From contig NZ_JASJAV010000001.1 in NCBI RefSeq assembly GCF_030066895.1, forward strand, positions 248,001-312,000: a stretch of 64,000 bases of DNA, in the 5' to 3' direction. Below the pieces are notes generated by a model. It was not told the DNA's origin. It saw only the letters and a list, made by a program, of their open reading frames with translations, and did no database searches. The stretch is from Breoghania sp. Its GTDB lineage: Bacteria; Pseudomonadota; Alphaproteobacteria; Rhizobiales; Stappiaceae. How positions within the stretch are numbered: the stretch's first letter is position 1; every line of letters begins with the position of its first letter. Below, piece after piece: positions 48,247 through 58,519 of the stretch. A program made the position numbers and the translations under genes.

Positions 48247-49099
48247 GCGAGCGACTGGCCGATATCGGCGTCCGAATCGACGGCGTTCGCCAGTTGGATG
48301 CGGTCGTCAACGCCATGCGCGGGATCGTCGCCGTCCGCGTCCAACAGGCGCGCGAACAGATCCTCGCCGTCGATGGCTATACGACAACGCTGACCGCCGC
48401 CATGGGCCGGATCATCGATCAAATCGCAGGAGAGACCGAACCGCCATCCAAGACAGGGGCTTGCTCCGCCCTCATCGTCTTTTGCGCGGAACAGGGCTTT
48501 GCGGGCACCTTCTGCGAGCGCGTGCTCGATACGATCACGAACGATGTCGGCAAGGCCGAGATCTTTCTCGTCGGCAGCCGCGGTCGGTCGATTGCTGCCG
48601 AAAGAGATATCTCGCTTGCCTGGACGAGCGCTCTGCCCGCTCATTCACCGTCAATCCCGCAGCTTGCAAACCGGATTCGCGAAACGATTTTCGCCCGCAT
48701 CAATGCAGGGGAAATCGATCGTCTGGATGTCGTCTTCAGCACCTGGAAGGAGAATGCCGCCCACATCGTGCGCAGGACACTCTTTCCAATCGACCTTTCA
48801 GCCGTCGCACCCAGCGCACAACTTCAGCCACCGCTTGCCAACCTCCCTCCGTCCACACTGCTTGAGATCATCGGCGAAGACTATGTTCATGCCCTCCTGT
48901 GCAACGCCGCGCTTCATTCCTTTGTCACGAAAACGAAGCGCGGATCACGGCCATGGCGCTCGCCCGCGGTCAGATCGAAAGCGAGTTGGAGGAGTTGAAG
49001 GCCCGCGAGCGTCACATCAGGTAGGAGGCGATCACCGCGGAGATCATCAAACTCGCAGCAGGAGAGTTGGCCAGCCGCGATGGCGAGGGGCATTCGTGA
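48243..49099 (+). pseudogene. atpG: N-ATPase F1 subunit gamma, broken
   Basis: Central shaft subunit. [20 protein letters not shown] to NAALHSFV, then one base is lost near 48932, and the C-terminal helix continues in another frame (ENEARITAMALARGQIESEL). TAG at 49022-49024 replaces the conserved Gln of the terminal RQEAITAEI motif. Last gene of the operon. Confidence 0.9.
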
Positions 49100-49138
49100 G
49101 AAGAAGGGAAGATGGAGGCGCTTTCGCACCTCCGCCTC

Positions 49139-49888
49139 TCAGCTATCCCGCGCCACCTGCAACGGCGCCCAGGACTGGCTCACCGGCATGACTTCCAGCG
49201 AGTTCACGTTGATATGCGCCGGCTGGGTCGCGACCCAGAAGATCGTCTCAGCAATATCCTCCGGCTGAATCGCATGCGCGCCGCCATAGAGCTTGTCGTA
49301 GGCCTCCTGATTGCCGCCGGTACGCACGAGCGTGAATTCGCTTTCGCACAGGCCCGGCTCGATGGAGGTCACGCGCACGTCCTTGCCGTGCAGATCCGAG
49401 CGCAATCCGAGAGAAAACTGCCGGACGAACGCTTTCGTGCCGCCATAGACGTTGCCACCCGGATAGGGCCACGTAGAGGCGATCGACGACAGGTTGACGA
49501 TCGTTCCGCGCCGCTCGATCAGCTTCGGCAGCAGGTGATGGGTCACGGTGACGAGACCGGTGATGTTGGTGTCGATCATCCGCTTCCAGTCAGAAAGCTT
49601 GGTGTTCGGCACCGGCGTCGTGCCAAACGCCAGCCCGGCATTGTTGACCAGCAGATCGATCTCGCGGAATTCCGGCGGCAAGGCCTCGAGCGCGGCCACC
49701 GTGGCGGCTTCATCGGCAATGTCGAAGGCGGCGCCGTGGAAATTCGCACCAAGCTCCTTGCCCATCTCGGCAAGCCGCTCCTCGCGCCGACCGGTACCAA
49801 CGACCTTCCATCCGGCACCTGCAAAGCGCCGCGCGGTGGCCGCACCAAAACCCGATGTCGTTCCCGTAATGAAGACGGTTCCGCTCAT
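49139..49888 (-). CDS. SDR-family oxidoreductase (YdfG-like)
   Basis: NADP-dependent short-chain dehydrogenase, 249 residues. Cofactor motif TGTTSGFGAATARRF, NNAGLAFG, catalytic Ser in SSIAS and YGGTKAF with Tyr and Lys. The type acts on 3-hydroxy acids, serine or malonic semialdehyde in characterised relatives; substrate not certain here. It converges on atpG. Intact. Confidence 0.88.
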   Translation of the reverse strand: MSGTVFITGTTSGFGAATARRFAGAGWKVVGTGRREERLAEMGKELGANFHGAAFDIADEAATVAALEALPPEFREIDLLVNNAGLAFGTTPVPNTKLSDWKRMIDTNITGLVTVTHHLLPKLIERRGTIVNLSSIASTWPYPGGNVYGGTKAFVRQFSLGLRSDLHGKDVRVTSIEPGLCESEFTLVRTGGNQEAYDKLYGGAHAIQPEDIAETIFWVATQPAHINVNSLEVMPVSQSWAPLQVARDS

Positions 49889-50072
49889 GTGGTTGTTTCC
49901 TTGTTCGATTTTCGTAATCCGGCCGCATGCTTACTCCCCATTTGCGGCGAGGCAAGGCATGCGCCGATGTTTTTACGGCTGGCTCCCACGATTGTACGAC
50001 TTGGCTCTAAGCCGGTCGCAGCCCTGAGCGTAGAGGGACAGGTGACACCCTTTCAGCGAGGCCTCGGCCGCC

Positions 50073-51391
50073 ATGACGAATGCCGCCATCAACATGGACC
50101 ATCACTGGCTCCCTTTCACCAACAACAAGCTCTTCCACCATGAACCGCAGATCTTCGCCAAGGCAGAGGGCGTGCGCTACTGGACACCCGAGGGCGCCGA
50201 AATCCTCGACGTAGCGTCCGGGCTCTTTTGTTGTCCGGCCGGACACGGACGGCGCAAGATTGCCGACGCTGTCCATGCGCAGTTGACGGAACTCGACTAC
50301 TCGCCCCATTTCCAGCGCGCCGCGCCGATCTCCTTCAAGCTGGCAGAACGCCTGTCGGGCATTCTGCCGGAGGGAATTGACCGCGTTTTCTTCGGCTCCT
50401 CCGGGTCGGAGGCCGTCGACAGCGCGATGAAGATCGCAATCGCCTATCATCACGCCAAGGGCGATGCGCAACGCACGCGCTTCGTCTCCCGCTCCTGGGC
50501 CTATCACGGGGTCAATCTCGGCGGCACGTCGCTCGCGGGCATGGTCGGCAACCGTCGGGAATATTCCGGCATCACCTGCGATGTCGTCCACATGCGCCAC
50601 ACCTGGAACGAGGATCAGCACTTCACCAAAGGCCAGCCGGAAACGGGCGTCGAACTTACCGAGGATCTCGCGGAGCTTTGCAAGACCTACGGCGGAGAGA
50701 CGATCGCCGCCGTCTTCGTGGAACCCATCGCGGGATCCATCGGCACCATCGTTCCCCCCTGTCGGATACTTGAAGCGGCTTCGCGAGATCGCGGACCAGC
50801 ACAACATTCTGCTGATTTTCGACGAGGTCATCACCGGCTTCGGTCGCACCAGCTCGGCTTTTGCCTCGCAGAAATTCGACGTCACGCCCGATATCATCAC
50901 CATGTCCAAGGCGCTTACCAACGGTGCCGTGCCGATGAGTGCGGTCGCCGTGAAGACGGAAATCCAGCAGACCGTTCTCGATGCAATCACCGCCGACCGG
51001 CCGGAACTGATGCACGGTTACACCTAACTCCGCGCATCCGGTCGCCTGCGCCGCCGCACTGGCCACGCTCGACATCTATGAGAAGGATGGGCTGTTTGCG
51101 CGTTCCAAGGCCCTGTCGCCGGCATTTCTCGATGGCGTCTTCGGCCTGCGCAACCTGCCGCAAGTTGCAGACCTTCACGGCTACGGGATGATGTCGGGTA
51201 TTCAGTTGAAGCCCGGCAACGCACCGGGTGAAAAAGGCTCCATCGTCCAGCGGCTCCTGTTCAAGGAGGGCCTGCACCTGAAGGCCACCGGCGATGCCCT
51301 GATCTTCGCACCCGCTTTCGTCTCGAACGAGGAGGAAATCGAGCAGATGCTGGGAGTTCTGCAGAAGGTTTTCGGGCGTTCCGATCTTTGA
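50073..51391 (+). pseudogene. Class III aminotransferase (omega-amino acid type), broken
   Basis: PLP enzyme resembling omega-amino acid:pyruvate aminotransferases. MTNAAINMDHHWLPFTNNKL with the catalytic lysine in MSKALTNGAVPMSAV. Six C near 50756 (expected five) shift the frame before VGYLKRLREI, and an extra A near 51024 (ACCTAACTCC) breaks it before YSAHPVACAAAL. The C-terminus is in the original frame (MMSGIQLKPGNAPGEKG). It faces a MocR-type regulator gene, which probably controlled it. Confidence 0.9.
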
Positions 51392-51501
51392 ACACTTGAG
51401 AGGGAAAAGGGAAATGGGGACACTTTCGCGCCGCTGATTTCTGGATTCTGGATCAGCGTTCGGTTTATGCCTCACTTGTCCTGAATGAGGGAGTGTGGAG
51501 C

Positions 51502-51564
51502 AGAGTTGTAAGCACACGAAACAACGAACGAGCCTCGTTCGCGGTAGCGTTTGGTTACAACTCT
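51502..51564. repeat. Long imperfect palindrome
   Basis: Outer arms AGAGTTGTAA and TTACAACTCT are perfect complements; in the centre CGAACGAG, one base, CTCGTTCG is perfect too. The 63-base element can form a cruciform or hairpin. It lies between the aminotransferase and the convergent regulator and could serve both as a terminator-like structure. Confidence 0.6.
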
Positions 51565-51573
51565 CCCCTTGCT

Positions 51574-51628
51574 CGTCATTCCGGGCGGTCTGCGGCGCAA
51601 GCTGCATGGCCAGATCCGGAATCCAGTG
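51574..51628. repeat. REP-like element with GTCATTCCGG core
   Basis: A segment beginning GTCATTCCGGGCGG and ending CCGGAATCCAG, with ATTCCGG and CCGGAAT as inverted arms, resembles the intergenic palindromic repeats common in Rhizobiales genomes. Only one copy is seen in this window. Confidence 0.5.
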
Positions 51629-51665
51629 CAACAAGCTGCGGCGAAGCCGCGCCGGTTCTCTTCCC

Positions 51666-53177
51666 TTACCCCCGGCACTCGCGGATCACGCCTGCCAAGA
51701 CTTCCAGCCCCGGGGCAATCTTCTCTTCTGCGATCGCGGTGAACCCCAGCCGAACGCGGTTTCGCGGGGCATTCTCACCCCAATAATGCATATCACCGGG
51801 CTCAATCAGCACCCCACGCGCCGCTGCCCTCGCAGCCACGCGCCGCGCCTCCACATTGCGAGGTAGCGTCAACCACAAGGCCGAGCCACCCGTCGTCATG
51901 GTGACGTCGCACTCCGGCAGACGCTGACCGATCTCCCACAACATGCATTTCCATTTCGCGGCAAGGCTCTCCCGCTGACGGCGAATGTGCACATCGTAGT
52001 GCCCATCGGCGAGGAAGATCGCCATTGCCCGCTGGTCGAGTCCGGACACATGACGGCACATCAAGCGCCTGAGGGCACGAAGCTCGCGCACCAGCGGTTC
52101 GGCGGTAGCGATGAAACCAAGTCGCAAGCCGGGGAAGACGGGCTTTGACAGCGACCCCACATGAACCACCCGCCCGGAGCGATCAAAGCTCTTCAGGGCC
52201 GGACGCTGGGCTCCGAAGAAATTCAGTTCGTGCTCGTAGTCATCCTCGATGACGAGGAAATCATGCTCATCCGCTGCCGCCAGAAGCGACAGACGTCGTT
52301 GTAGCCCCATCGTGACGTTGGTCGGCGAGTGGTGGCCGGGCGTAACGTAGACGAGATCCGTCTCGTTCAACGCCTCGGTCACCCGAATACCATTGGAATC
52401 AACAGGTTGAGCCAACAAGGTACAGCCGTGTGCGAGAAAGATATTGCGCGCATCGACATAGCCAGATTCCTCAACGCCGACTTGCGTACCGGGTCCGCAA
52501 AGAAGGCTCGCCAGGAGGTAGACCGCGTTCTGCGCGCCGTTGGTGACGAGAATGTTCTCCGGTCCCGCGCGGAACCCGCGTTGAGGGAGGGCACGACGAA
52601 TGATCTGATCGATCAGCATAGGATCATCGGTATCGACGAGATCGCCCATCCAGCTTGATGCGTGTTCGGCGGTTCCGGCAACGCGCACCGCATCGCGCCA
52701 ACAGCTCATCGATATCCGGTCGGGAGTGATCTGCCCGTAGATAAAAGGATAGTCGTAGTCGCGCCAGTTCGCGGGGTTGGTGATGTTTTCCTGTGCGGAG
52801 GGACGCACCTTCATCCGGCGTTCGAAATCGACGGCGCGGTGTTCGCCGTGCAACGCATTGCGCGCATGGTCATCAACGCGGAGGGAAAGCTGCTCACGGA
52901 CATAGCGTTCGTCCACGAAATAACCGCTTCGGTTGACCGGTCTCAGGTAACCGTCCTCCGCCAGACGCTCATAGACGAGGCTCACCGTGTTGCGCGAAAC
53001 CTTGATCCGCTCCGCCATCGAGCGGGTCGACGGCAACGGCTCATGGGAAGGCACTCCACCGGCCAGAATGGCTTCCACCAACTGCTCATGGATCTGCTGT
53101 TGCAGGCGCTTGTCGGGTGAGAACGGTGCATCGAAATAATGTTCGATCATCATCGCTGGCTGTCTCCGCGTCGGCAT
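51666..53177 (-). CDS. MocR/PdxR-family transcriptional regulator
   Basis: 503 residues: N-terminal GntR-type winged helix (LPSTRSMAERIKVSRNTVSL) and a C-terminal aminotransferase-like PLP domain with Lys in GSLSKPVFPGLRLGF. Such regulators usually control aminotransferase, PLP or GABA/polyamine genes. Divergent from the solute-binding protein gene and close to the aminotransferase, so it probably regulated both. Intact, unlike its likely targets. Confidence 0.88.
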   Translation of the reverse strand: MPTRRQPAMMIEHYFDAPFSPDKRLQQQIHEQLVEAILAGGVPSHEPLPSTRSMAERIKVSRNTVSLVYERLAEDGYLRPVNRSGYFVDERYVREQLSLRVDDHARNALHGEHRAVDFERRMKVRPSAQENITNPANWRDYDYPFIYGQITPDRISMSCWRDAVRVAGTAEHASSWMGDLVDTDDPMLIDQIIRRALPQRGFRAGPENILVTNGAQNAVYLLASLLCGPGTQVGVEESGYVDARNIFLAHGCTLLAQPVDSNGIRVTEALNETDLVYVTPGHHSPTNVTMGLQRRLSLLAAADEHDFLVIEDDYEHELNFFGAQRPALKSFDRSGRVVHVGSLSKPVFPGLRLGFIATAEPLVRELRALRRLMCRHVSGLDQRAMAIFLADGHYDVHIRRQRESLAAKWKCMLWEIGQRLPECDVTMTTGGSALWLTLPRNVEARRVAARAAARGVLIEPGDMHYWGENAPRNRVRLGFTAIAEEKIAPGLEVLAGVIRECRG

Positions 53178-53410
53178 CTGCCGTTTGGTAAAGCAAGGAT
53201 CGTGCCGGATCGCGGAGGCCAGGTTCCACTGGCCCCATAGTTTTCAAAATCTGGCTCTAAGGCCCCGCGTTGCACCGCAATATTGTTTTCTCCGAGACAT
53301 ACGTTTGCGCGCAAGAATGAGGCACGAACACAGGTATTGCCTGTCCTTCGTGCAGTGCAAAAAGCGGCATGCGAGATCGATCCGGAAAACAGGCAATCCA
53401 GGGGAATGAG

Positions 53411-54550
53411 ATGGAGAAATTCGGCAAAACTGGCGGCCTGAACCGCCGATCCTTCCTGAAAAGCGCCAGCGCGTTGGGCGCGGGCCTCGCCATGCCGGCG
53501 ATCATCAGCAACCGCGCACTCGCCTCCTCCGGCGAGATCAACATTATGATGTGGTCCGACTACCTGCCGGAAAGCTTCGTCTCCGGCTTCAAGGAGAAGA
53601 CCGGCATCACCATCAACTTCACTGGCATCGGCTCCAACGAAGAGATCATCAACAAACTCAAGGCCACCAACGGCGAGGACTTCGACATCGTCTCGCCGAC
53701 GGTCAATCGCAACCTGTTGTGGAAAGATCTGGGCCTCCTCCAGCCCTTCGACATGTCGAAGGTCGCGATCGAGAAGGTTAACCCGGCCATGGCGCTGGGC
53801 GACAAGCACTAGAATTTCGAGGGCAAGGGCACATTCTGGCTGCCGCACATCTGGGGCACGGAAGGCGTCGCATGGCGCACGGATGCCTTCACGCCGGACG
53901 GGTAGTTCCCGAGCTACTACGACGTGTGGGACGACGCCAATGCCGGCAAAACCATGGGAAGCGCCCATTCGATGATGCTGGGCCTCGGCCTCGGGCTTGA
54001 AGGGCGCAGCGAGATGGATCGTGGCACCATGTGGTCGACCTATGAAAGTCCGTAGAAGATGGACGAGGTGTGGTCCAAGATCACCGAAATCGCCATCTCC
54101 GAGAAAAAGAACATCGAGCTCATCTGGAACGACGCCGACACCCAGAAGAACGAACTTCTGAACGAAGGCGTCATCGTCGGGCAGACCTGGGACGGTCCGC
54201 CGATCGCTCTCAAGACGGCGGGTGAGCCGGTCATGTACCGCGCGCCGAAGGAAGGCGCGATGGCCTGGGTGGATGGCATGGCAATGCCCACCGGCGCCAA
54301 GAACATCGACCAGATCTACGCCTTCATCGATGCGGCCTACGACGCAAAGCTGCCGGGCGAGGCGATCCAGACCCACGGCTACAACTCGCCGGTCATCGGG
54401 GCCGATGCCTATGGCGGCGAGATCTATACCAAGAACTTCGCCGACGCCTATCCCGGCGATGCGCTGGCCAACCTCAATCCCTAGCCCGCGGAAGCGCCCT
54501 GGTACTCCGAAAAGCGGACGGAATTCGCCAACAAGTTCCTGTCCGCCTGA
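53411..54550 (+). pseudogene. Polyamine-type ABC solute-binding protein with four internal TAGs
   Basis: PotD-like periplasmic binding protein. A Tat-like signal (NRRSFLKSASALGAGLAMPA) and INIMMWSDYLPESFVSGFKE are typical. The frame has no shift over 380 codons but contains TAG at 53810, 53903, 54053 and 54482. The last stands for a Trp (LNP-W-PAEAPWYSE) and the third for Glu or Gln (YESP-x-KMDEVW). All four are amber; see the rejected recoding idea. Confidence 0.9.
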
Positions 54551-54616
54551 GGCGTTCCGAAGACTGACGAGACAAATGGCGCAGCCGCCGCGTGGGGGTT
54601 GTCGGCTGCACCCCTC

Positions 54617-54768
54617 GCCCGCCCTTCGAGACGTTGACTTCGTCGGATCCTCGGTCGAGGCCCTCGGTACGACGCCTGGTGCATCGCGGTCGGATGCATG
54701 CACCGCTCCACGGCGCCATACCCGCAGACCTTCCCGCCGAAGTCTGGGGACCGTCTCGAAGGGTGGGC
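54617..54768. repeat. Intergenic inverted-repeat element, RIME-like
   Basis: GCCCGCCCTTCGAGACG at 54617-54633 is matched 16 of 17 by the complement of 54752-54768. Elements with CCTTCGAGACG arms are abundant in alphaproteobacterial intergenic DNA. It fills most of the 327-base gap between the binding-protein and ATPase genes, which contains no gene. Confidence 0.6.
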
Positions 54769-54877
54769 AATTCGGCTCTTCGACACCTCTCCGCCGCTGC
54801 CACGCCTGCGCAATCGCGAACGATGGGTCAACCCGCAGATCACGGATCGACGAGCACCGCCTTCCGCTGGAGTTTCA

Positions 54878-55967
54878 ATGACCAAAGACGTTGTTCTCGA
54901 CCATGTATTCAGTCCGCTTCGGCAGCTATACGGCCGTCGACAACGCCTACCTCACCATCAAGGGCGGCGAGTTCTTCTCCTTCCTCGGATCATCCGGTTG
55001 CGGCAAGACCACGCTGCTTCGGTGCGTTTCCGGTTTTGTGGAACCGACGGAAGGGCGCATCCTGATCGGTGATCAGGACATGGCGCGCGTCGGTCCGAAC
55101 AAGCGTCCAACCGCGCTCATCTTCCAGAATCTGGCGCTTTTCCCGCTGATGTCGGTGGCCGACAACATCGCCTTTCCGCTGGAGGTGCACGGTATCTCCA
55201 AGCGCGAACGCCGCAAGCGGGCCGACGAACTTCTCGACATGATCGCCCTGCCCGGCGTCGGCGACAAGAAAGTGCACAAGCTTTCCGGCGGCCAGCGCCA
55301 ACGCGTCGCGATTGCCCGGGCGCTTACCGTGGAACTCGATATCCTGCTTCTCGACGAACCGCTTTCCGCGCTCGATCTGAAGTTGCGCCATCATATGCGT
55401 ACCGAGCTTCGCACTATCCAGCAGCGCGTCGGGCTCACCTTCATCTACATCACCTACGACCAGGGCGAGGCGCTGACCATGTCGGATCGCGTCGCGGTCA
55501 TGAATGTCGGCGTGATCGAACAGATCGGCGATACCGAAAGCGTCTATGACCAACCCAAGACGCCTTTCGTGGCCTCGTTTGTGGGGGAGACGAACCGGAT
55601 TTCAGGAAAGATCCTCGAACAGAAGGGCTAGATCGCGACCCTCGACACACCGATGGGCCGGTTGAGCGGCAAGGCCGCAGGTGGATGCTCCTTCAAAAAG
55701 GGCGACGACTGCCTGCTCTTCATCCGGCCGGAAAAGCTCGCTCTTGCATCCGATACGGTCGCCGACAACGCCATCTCCGCCAAGTGCGTTAAGGAAGAGT
55801 TTGAAGGCAGCGCGCCAGCTCTTCATGAAGGTAGGAGAACAGGACTTACGTCTGCCCTCGTCAATTCCGGCGGGACCGGTCCCCGCCTGCAGGTCAACGG
55901 CGACGCCACCATCGCCTTTGCCGCGACGAGCGCGACCGTTCTTCCTGCCGACAGAAGCGAGGGCTGA
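54878..55967 (+). pseudogene. Polyamine-type ABC transporter ATPase, broken
   Basis: PotA-like subunit. MTKDVVLDHV reads into a frame change near 54908, then SVRFGSYTAVDNAYLTIKGG, Walker A GSSGCGKTTLL, signature LSGGQRQRVAIARAL and Walker B LLLDEPLSALD. The H-loop histidine has become Tyr (IYITYDQGEAL, family THDQxEAL). TAG at 55629-55631 interrupts the TOBE part, with two more frame changes near 55815 and 55850. The start ATG and the frame change close to it are inferred. Confidence 0.88.
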
Positions 55968-55972
55968 CCCCG

Positions 55973-56898
55973 ATGTCCTCCATCTCCAAGGCTTTTCAGG
56001 GGTTCGTCGGTCGGCACGGGATGGGGGCCGCCGCCTTTATCGGCGTCGCCTTCTTCTTCTGGGTGTTGTTCCTGATCGAGCTGCCGCAGCTGGCGATGCT
56101 CGACTATTCCTTCCCCCCACAATCTGCCGCGCGCGGAGATCGGCGGACCGTAGGACGTCTACACTCTCACCAACTACGCCTATTTCTTCTTCGCCTCCGA
56201 CGGCTCGTTCAACACGATCGATATCGGCGTCCTCGTCAACACGATCATCGCCGCCGTGTTCGTCACGCTGATCGACATTGCCCTGTGCTATCCGATCGCT
56301 TTCATCCTTGCCCATTCGGCAACGGGGGGTGGCGGCCCGGCTGATGGTTATCGGGCTGATCGTGCCCTTCTGGGTCAACGAGATCCTGCGCGCCTTCGCC
56401 TTCCGAGTTCTGTTCGGGGCAACCGGCGTTATCAACGGCATCGGGCAGTCCATGGGGCTGTGGGATGTGCCCATCGATTTCATTCGAGCCGATGTCACGC
56501 TCTATAGCGGGCTCACCTGCGCCTACATCCTGCTGGTGGTCTTTCCGATCTACAACGCGGTCGAGGCGCTCTACCGCAACCAGATCGAGGCGGCGCGCGA
56601 CATGGGCGCGAGCTGGTGGCGCGTCCATTGGCGCGTGGTCCTGCCCATCGCCAAGCCGGGCATCGCCTCGGGCGCGACGATGGTCTTTATGCTGACCGCC
56701 GGAGCATTCGCCGCGCCGCAGATCCTGGGCGAACCGTCGAACCTCTGGTTCACCCAGCTCATCTATCAATGGTTCAACCAGTCGGCCAACTGGCAGTGCG
56801 GCTCGGCCTATGCGGTGATCCTACTCGTGATCTGCATCTCGTTCGTCATGCTGTTGATGCGTGTCTTCAAGGTGAACATCGGAGCAATCGGACGATGA
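55973..56898 (+). pseudogene. ABC transporter permease (PotB-like), broken
   Basis: Inner-membrane permease with about six helices. SSISKAFQGFVGRHGMGAAA reads to LDYSF; the frame changes near 56118, TAG at 56151-56153 follows in GGP-stop-DVYTLTNY (probably Glu), and an extra G near 56325 breaks the next helix before VAARLMVIGLIVPFWVNE. The family EAA loop (EAARDMGASWWRVHWRVVLP) is present. Confidence 0.87.
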
Positions 56899-58037
56899 GC
56901 AAGGCAACCGGCGGGGGCCCGGTTACGATCGGCTACTCCCTCTTCTTCTTCGCATTCCTGTTCGGACCGCTCGTCATCATGGTCGTGACGGCGTTCAATT
57001 CGTCGTCCTTCCCGCGCATCACCCCGTGAGAATGCTTCACGACCGACTGGTTCTCCGTTCTGGTGGACAACTCGCGACTGATGGCGGGACTGGGAACAAG
57101 CGTCATCATCGGCATCGGAGTCGTTGCCTGCGCCGTACCGATCGGGCTGGCGGACACGCTAGCGCTATCGGAACTACCGCCGCGCCTGCGCGCCGCGCTC
57201 TACACCGTGCTGATCACGCCGATCCTCATTCCCGGCGTGGCGTTGGGCATCTCGACCATCGTCTTCTGGGGCATTGTCGGGCGGTCATTCGGCGAGGATT
57301 ACGCCTCCACCTTCTACAATGGTCTCTTCCTGACGCTGATCGGCCAGATCACGTTCATTTCGGCCTATGCGATGCTGGTCTTTTCCGCCCGGCTGCAACG
57401 CTTCGACCCGAAATTGACAGAGACCGCTCTCGACCTCGGCGCCACACCCGGCCAGTGCTTTCGCAAGATCCTGCTACCGTTCCTGAAGCCCGCCATCGGG
57501 TCGGCGGCGTTCCTGACGCTGCTCGCCTCCAAGGTGCGGCTCGGCACCGATCCGTCGCTTTCCGCTCTCGCCGTGATCATCATCGGCCTGACACTGATCG
57601 GCGCGATCGTTCACGAGGCGCATACGCGACGACAGTCCTTGCTGCGCTCGGACAAGCCGCAGCTCTCGCCGTTTTATGTCAATCCGGTGGCGCGCGTGCT
57701 CACCCATCCCGCGGGGATGGCCGGTCTGCTGATCGCTCTGACGGGTCTTCTCGTCTATTTCGGCAGTCAGCACGACTCTTCTGCCTGCAAGGTCGATCTT
57801 CTGGAGAAGAAGCGGGCCGTTCAGGAACGTCTTCTGGAAGAACAGCGCGAGCGGATCCGCAAGCAGTGGGAGAACGCCGCACCGACAACATCCGGCACTC
57901 CGGCGAAGAACAATCCCTCGCCGCTCGGCGGTGCCTTCAAGCCGGGATCGCTCACCCCGAAAGAGGAAACGGCCCCGGCCAATCCCTCTCCCTTCGGCGG
58001 CGCGTTCAATCCCAATTCGCTGAAACCCTCGGATTGA
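56895..58037 (+). pseudogene. ABC transporter permease (PotC-like) with a repeat tail, nonsense
   Basis: MSKATGGGPVTIGYSLFFFA; TGA at 57027-57029 replaces Trp (RITP-W-ECFTTDWF). The EAA loop reads ETALDLGATPGQCFRKILLP. About 25-30 residues seem missing between FLTLLAS and KVRLGTDPSL, where PotC proteins have a loop and half a helix. An extra C-terminal part has another helix, a charged coiled coil (LLEEQRERIRKQWENA) and two copies of a 13-residue repeat beginning NPSP, with GGAF in the middle, not usual for PotC. Confidence 0.85.
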
Positions 58038-58070
58038 CGGCTATGGCCCAAGATCGATTGGCAGCAGAGG

Positions 58071-58519
58071 TCAGTTGAAAACGTCGGCGATCGCGGCTCG
58101 AAGCCCCGCATATAGCCCGTGCACCGGCAGAGATTGCCCGCAAGCCGCGTTTCCACTTCCTCTGCGGGCAGAGGCTCGCCTGAGAGATGAGCGGCGGCCA
58201 GCGAGACCAGCAGCTCCGGCGCGCAATAGCCGCACTGGATTGCGCCACGCGCCTCGAGAGCCCTGATGATAGGAGCTGCGACTTCGGACAGGCCTTCCGC
58301 AGTCACGATCCGTGTACCGTCAACCTTCCCGGCAACCAGCAGACAGGCATTCAAGGCCTTGCCGTCCAGCAACACCATGCAGGCCCCGCACCGGCCGATT
58401 CCGCAGGAAACGCGCACACTCTTCAGTCCAAACCGATCGACCAGAATGCGTGCGATCCGGTCGAATGGCTCGCACTCAACCGTGACCGGCTCACCGTTCA
58501 ACGTGAATGCGACCTTCAT
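58071..58519 (-). pseudogene. Xanthine-dehydrogenase-type [2Fe-2S] subunit, frameshifted near the end
   Basis: CoxS/XdhC-type ferredoxin subunit. The first cluster is at CGIGRCGACMVLLDG-x-x-x-x-C and the second at CGYCAPELL and CRCTGY. A 2-bp AT duplication after CTGY (GGCTATATGCG, expected GGCTATGCG) shifts the last residues; the true C-terminus is AGLRAAIADVFN. Only the tail is affected, so a longer altered product might still form. Confidence 0.85.

Noticed and set aside
53411..54550. TAG reassigned to an amino acid
   Set aside because: TAG stands for different residues at different sites (Trp, Gln, probably Glu), and nuoB, an intact essential-type gene, ends with TAG. Single mutations explain the sites better.
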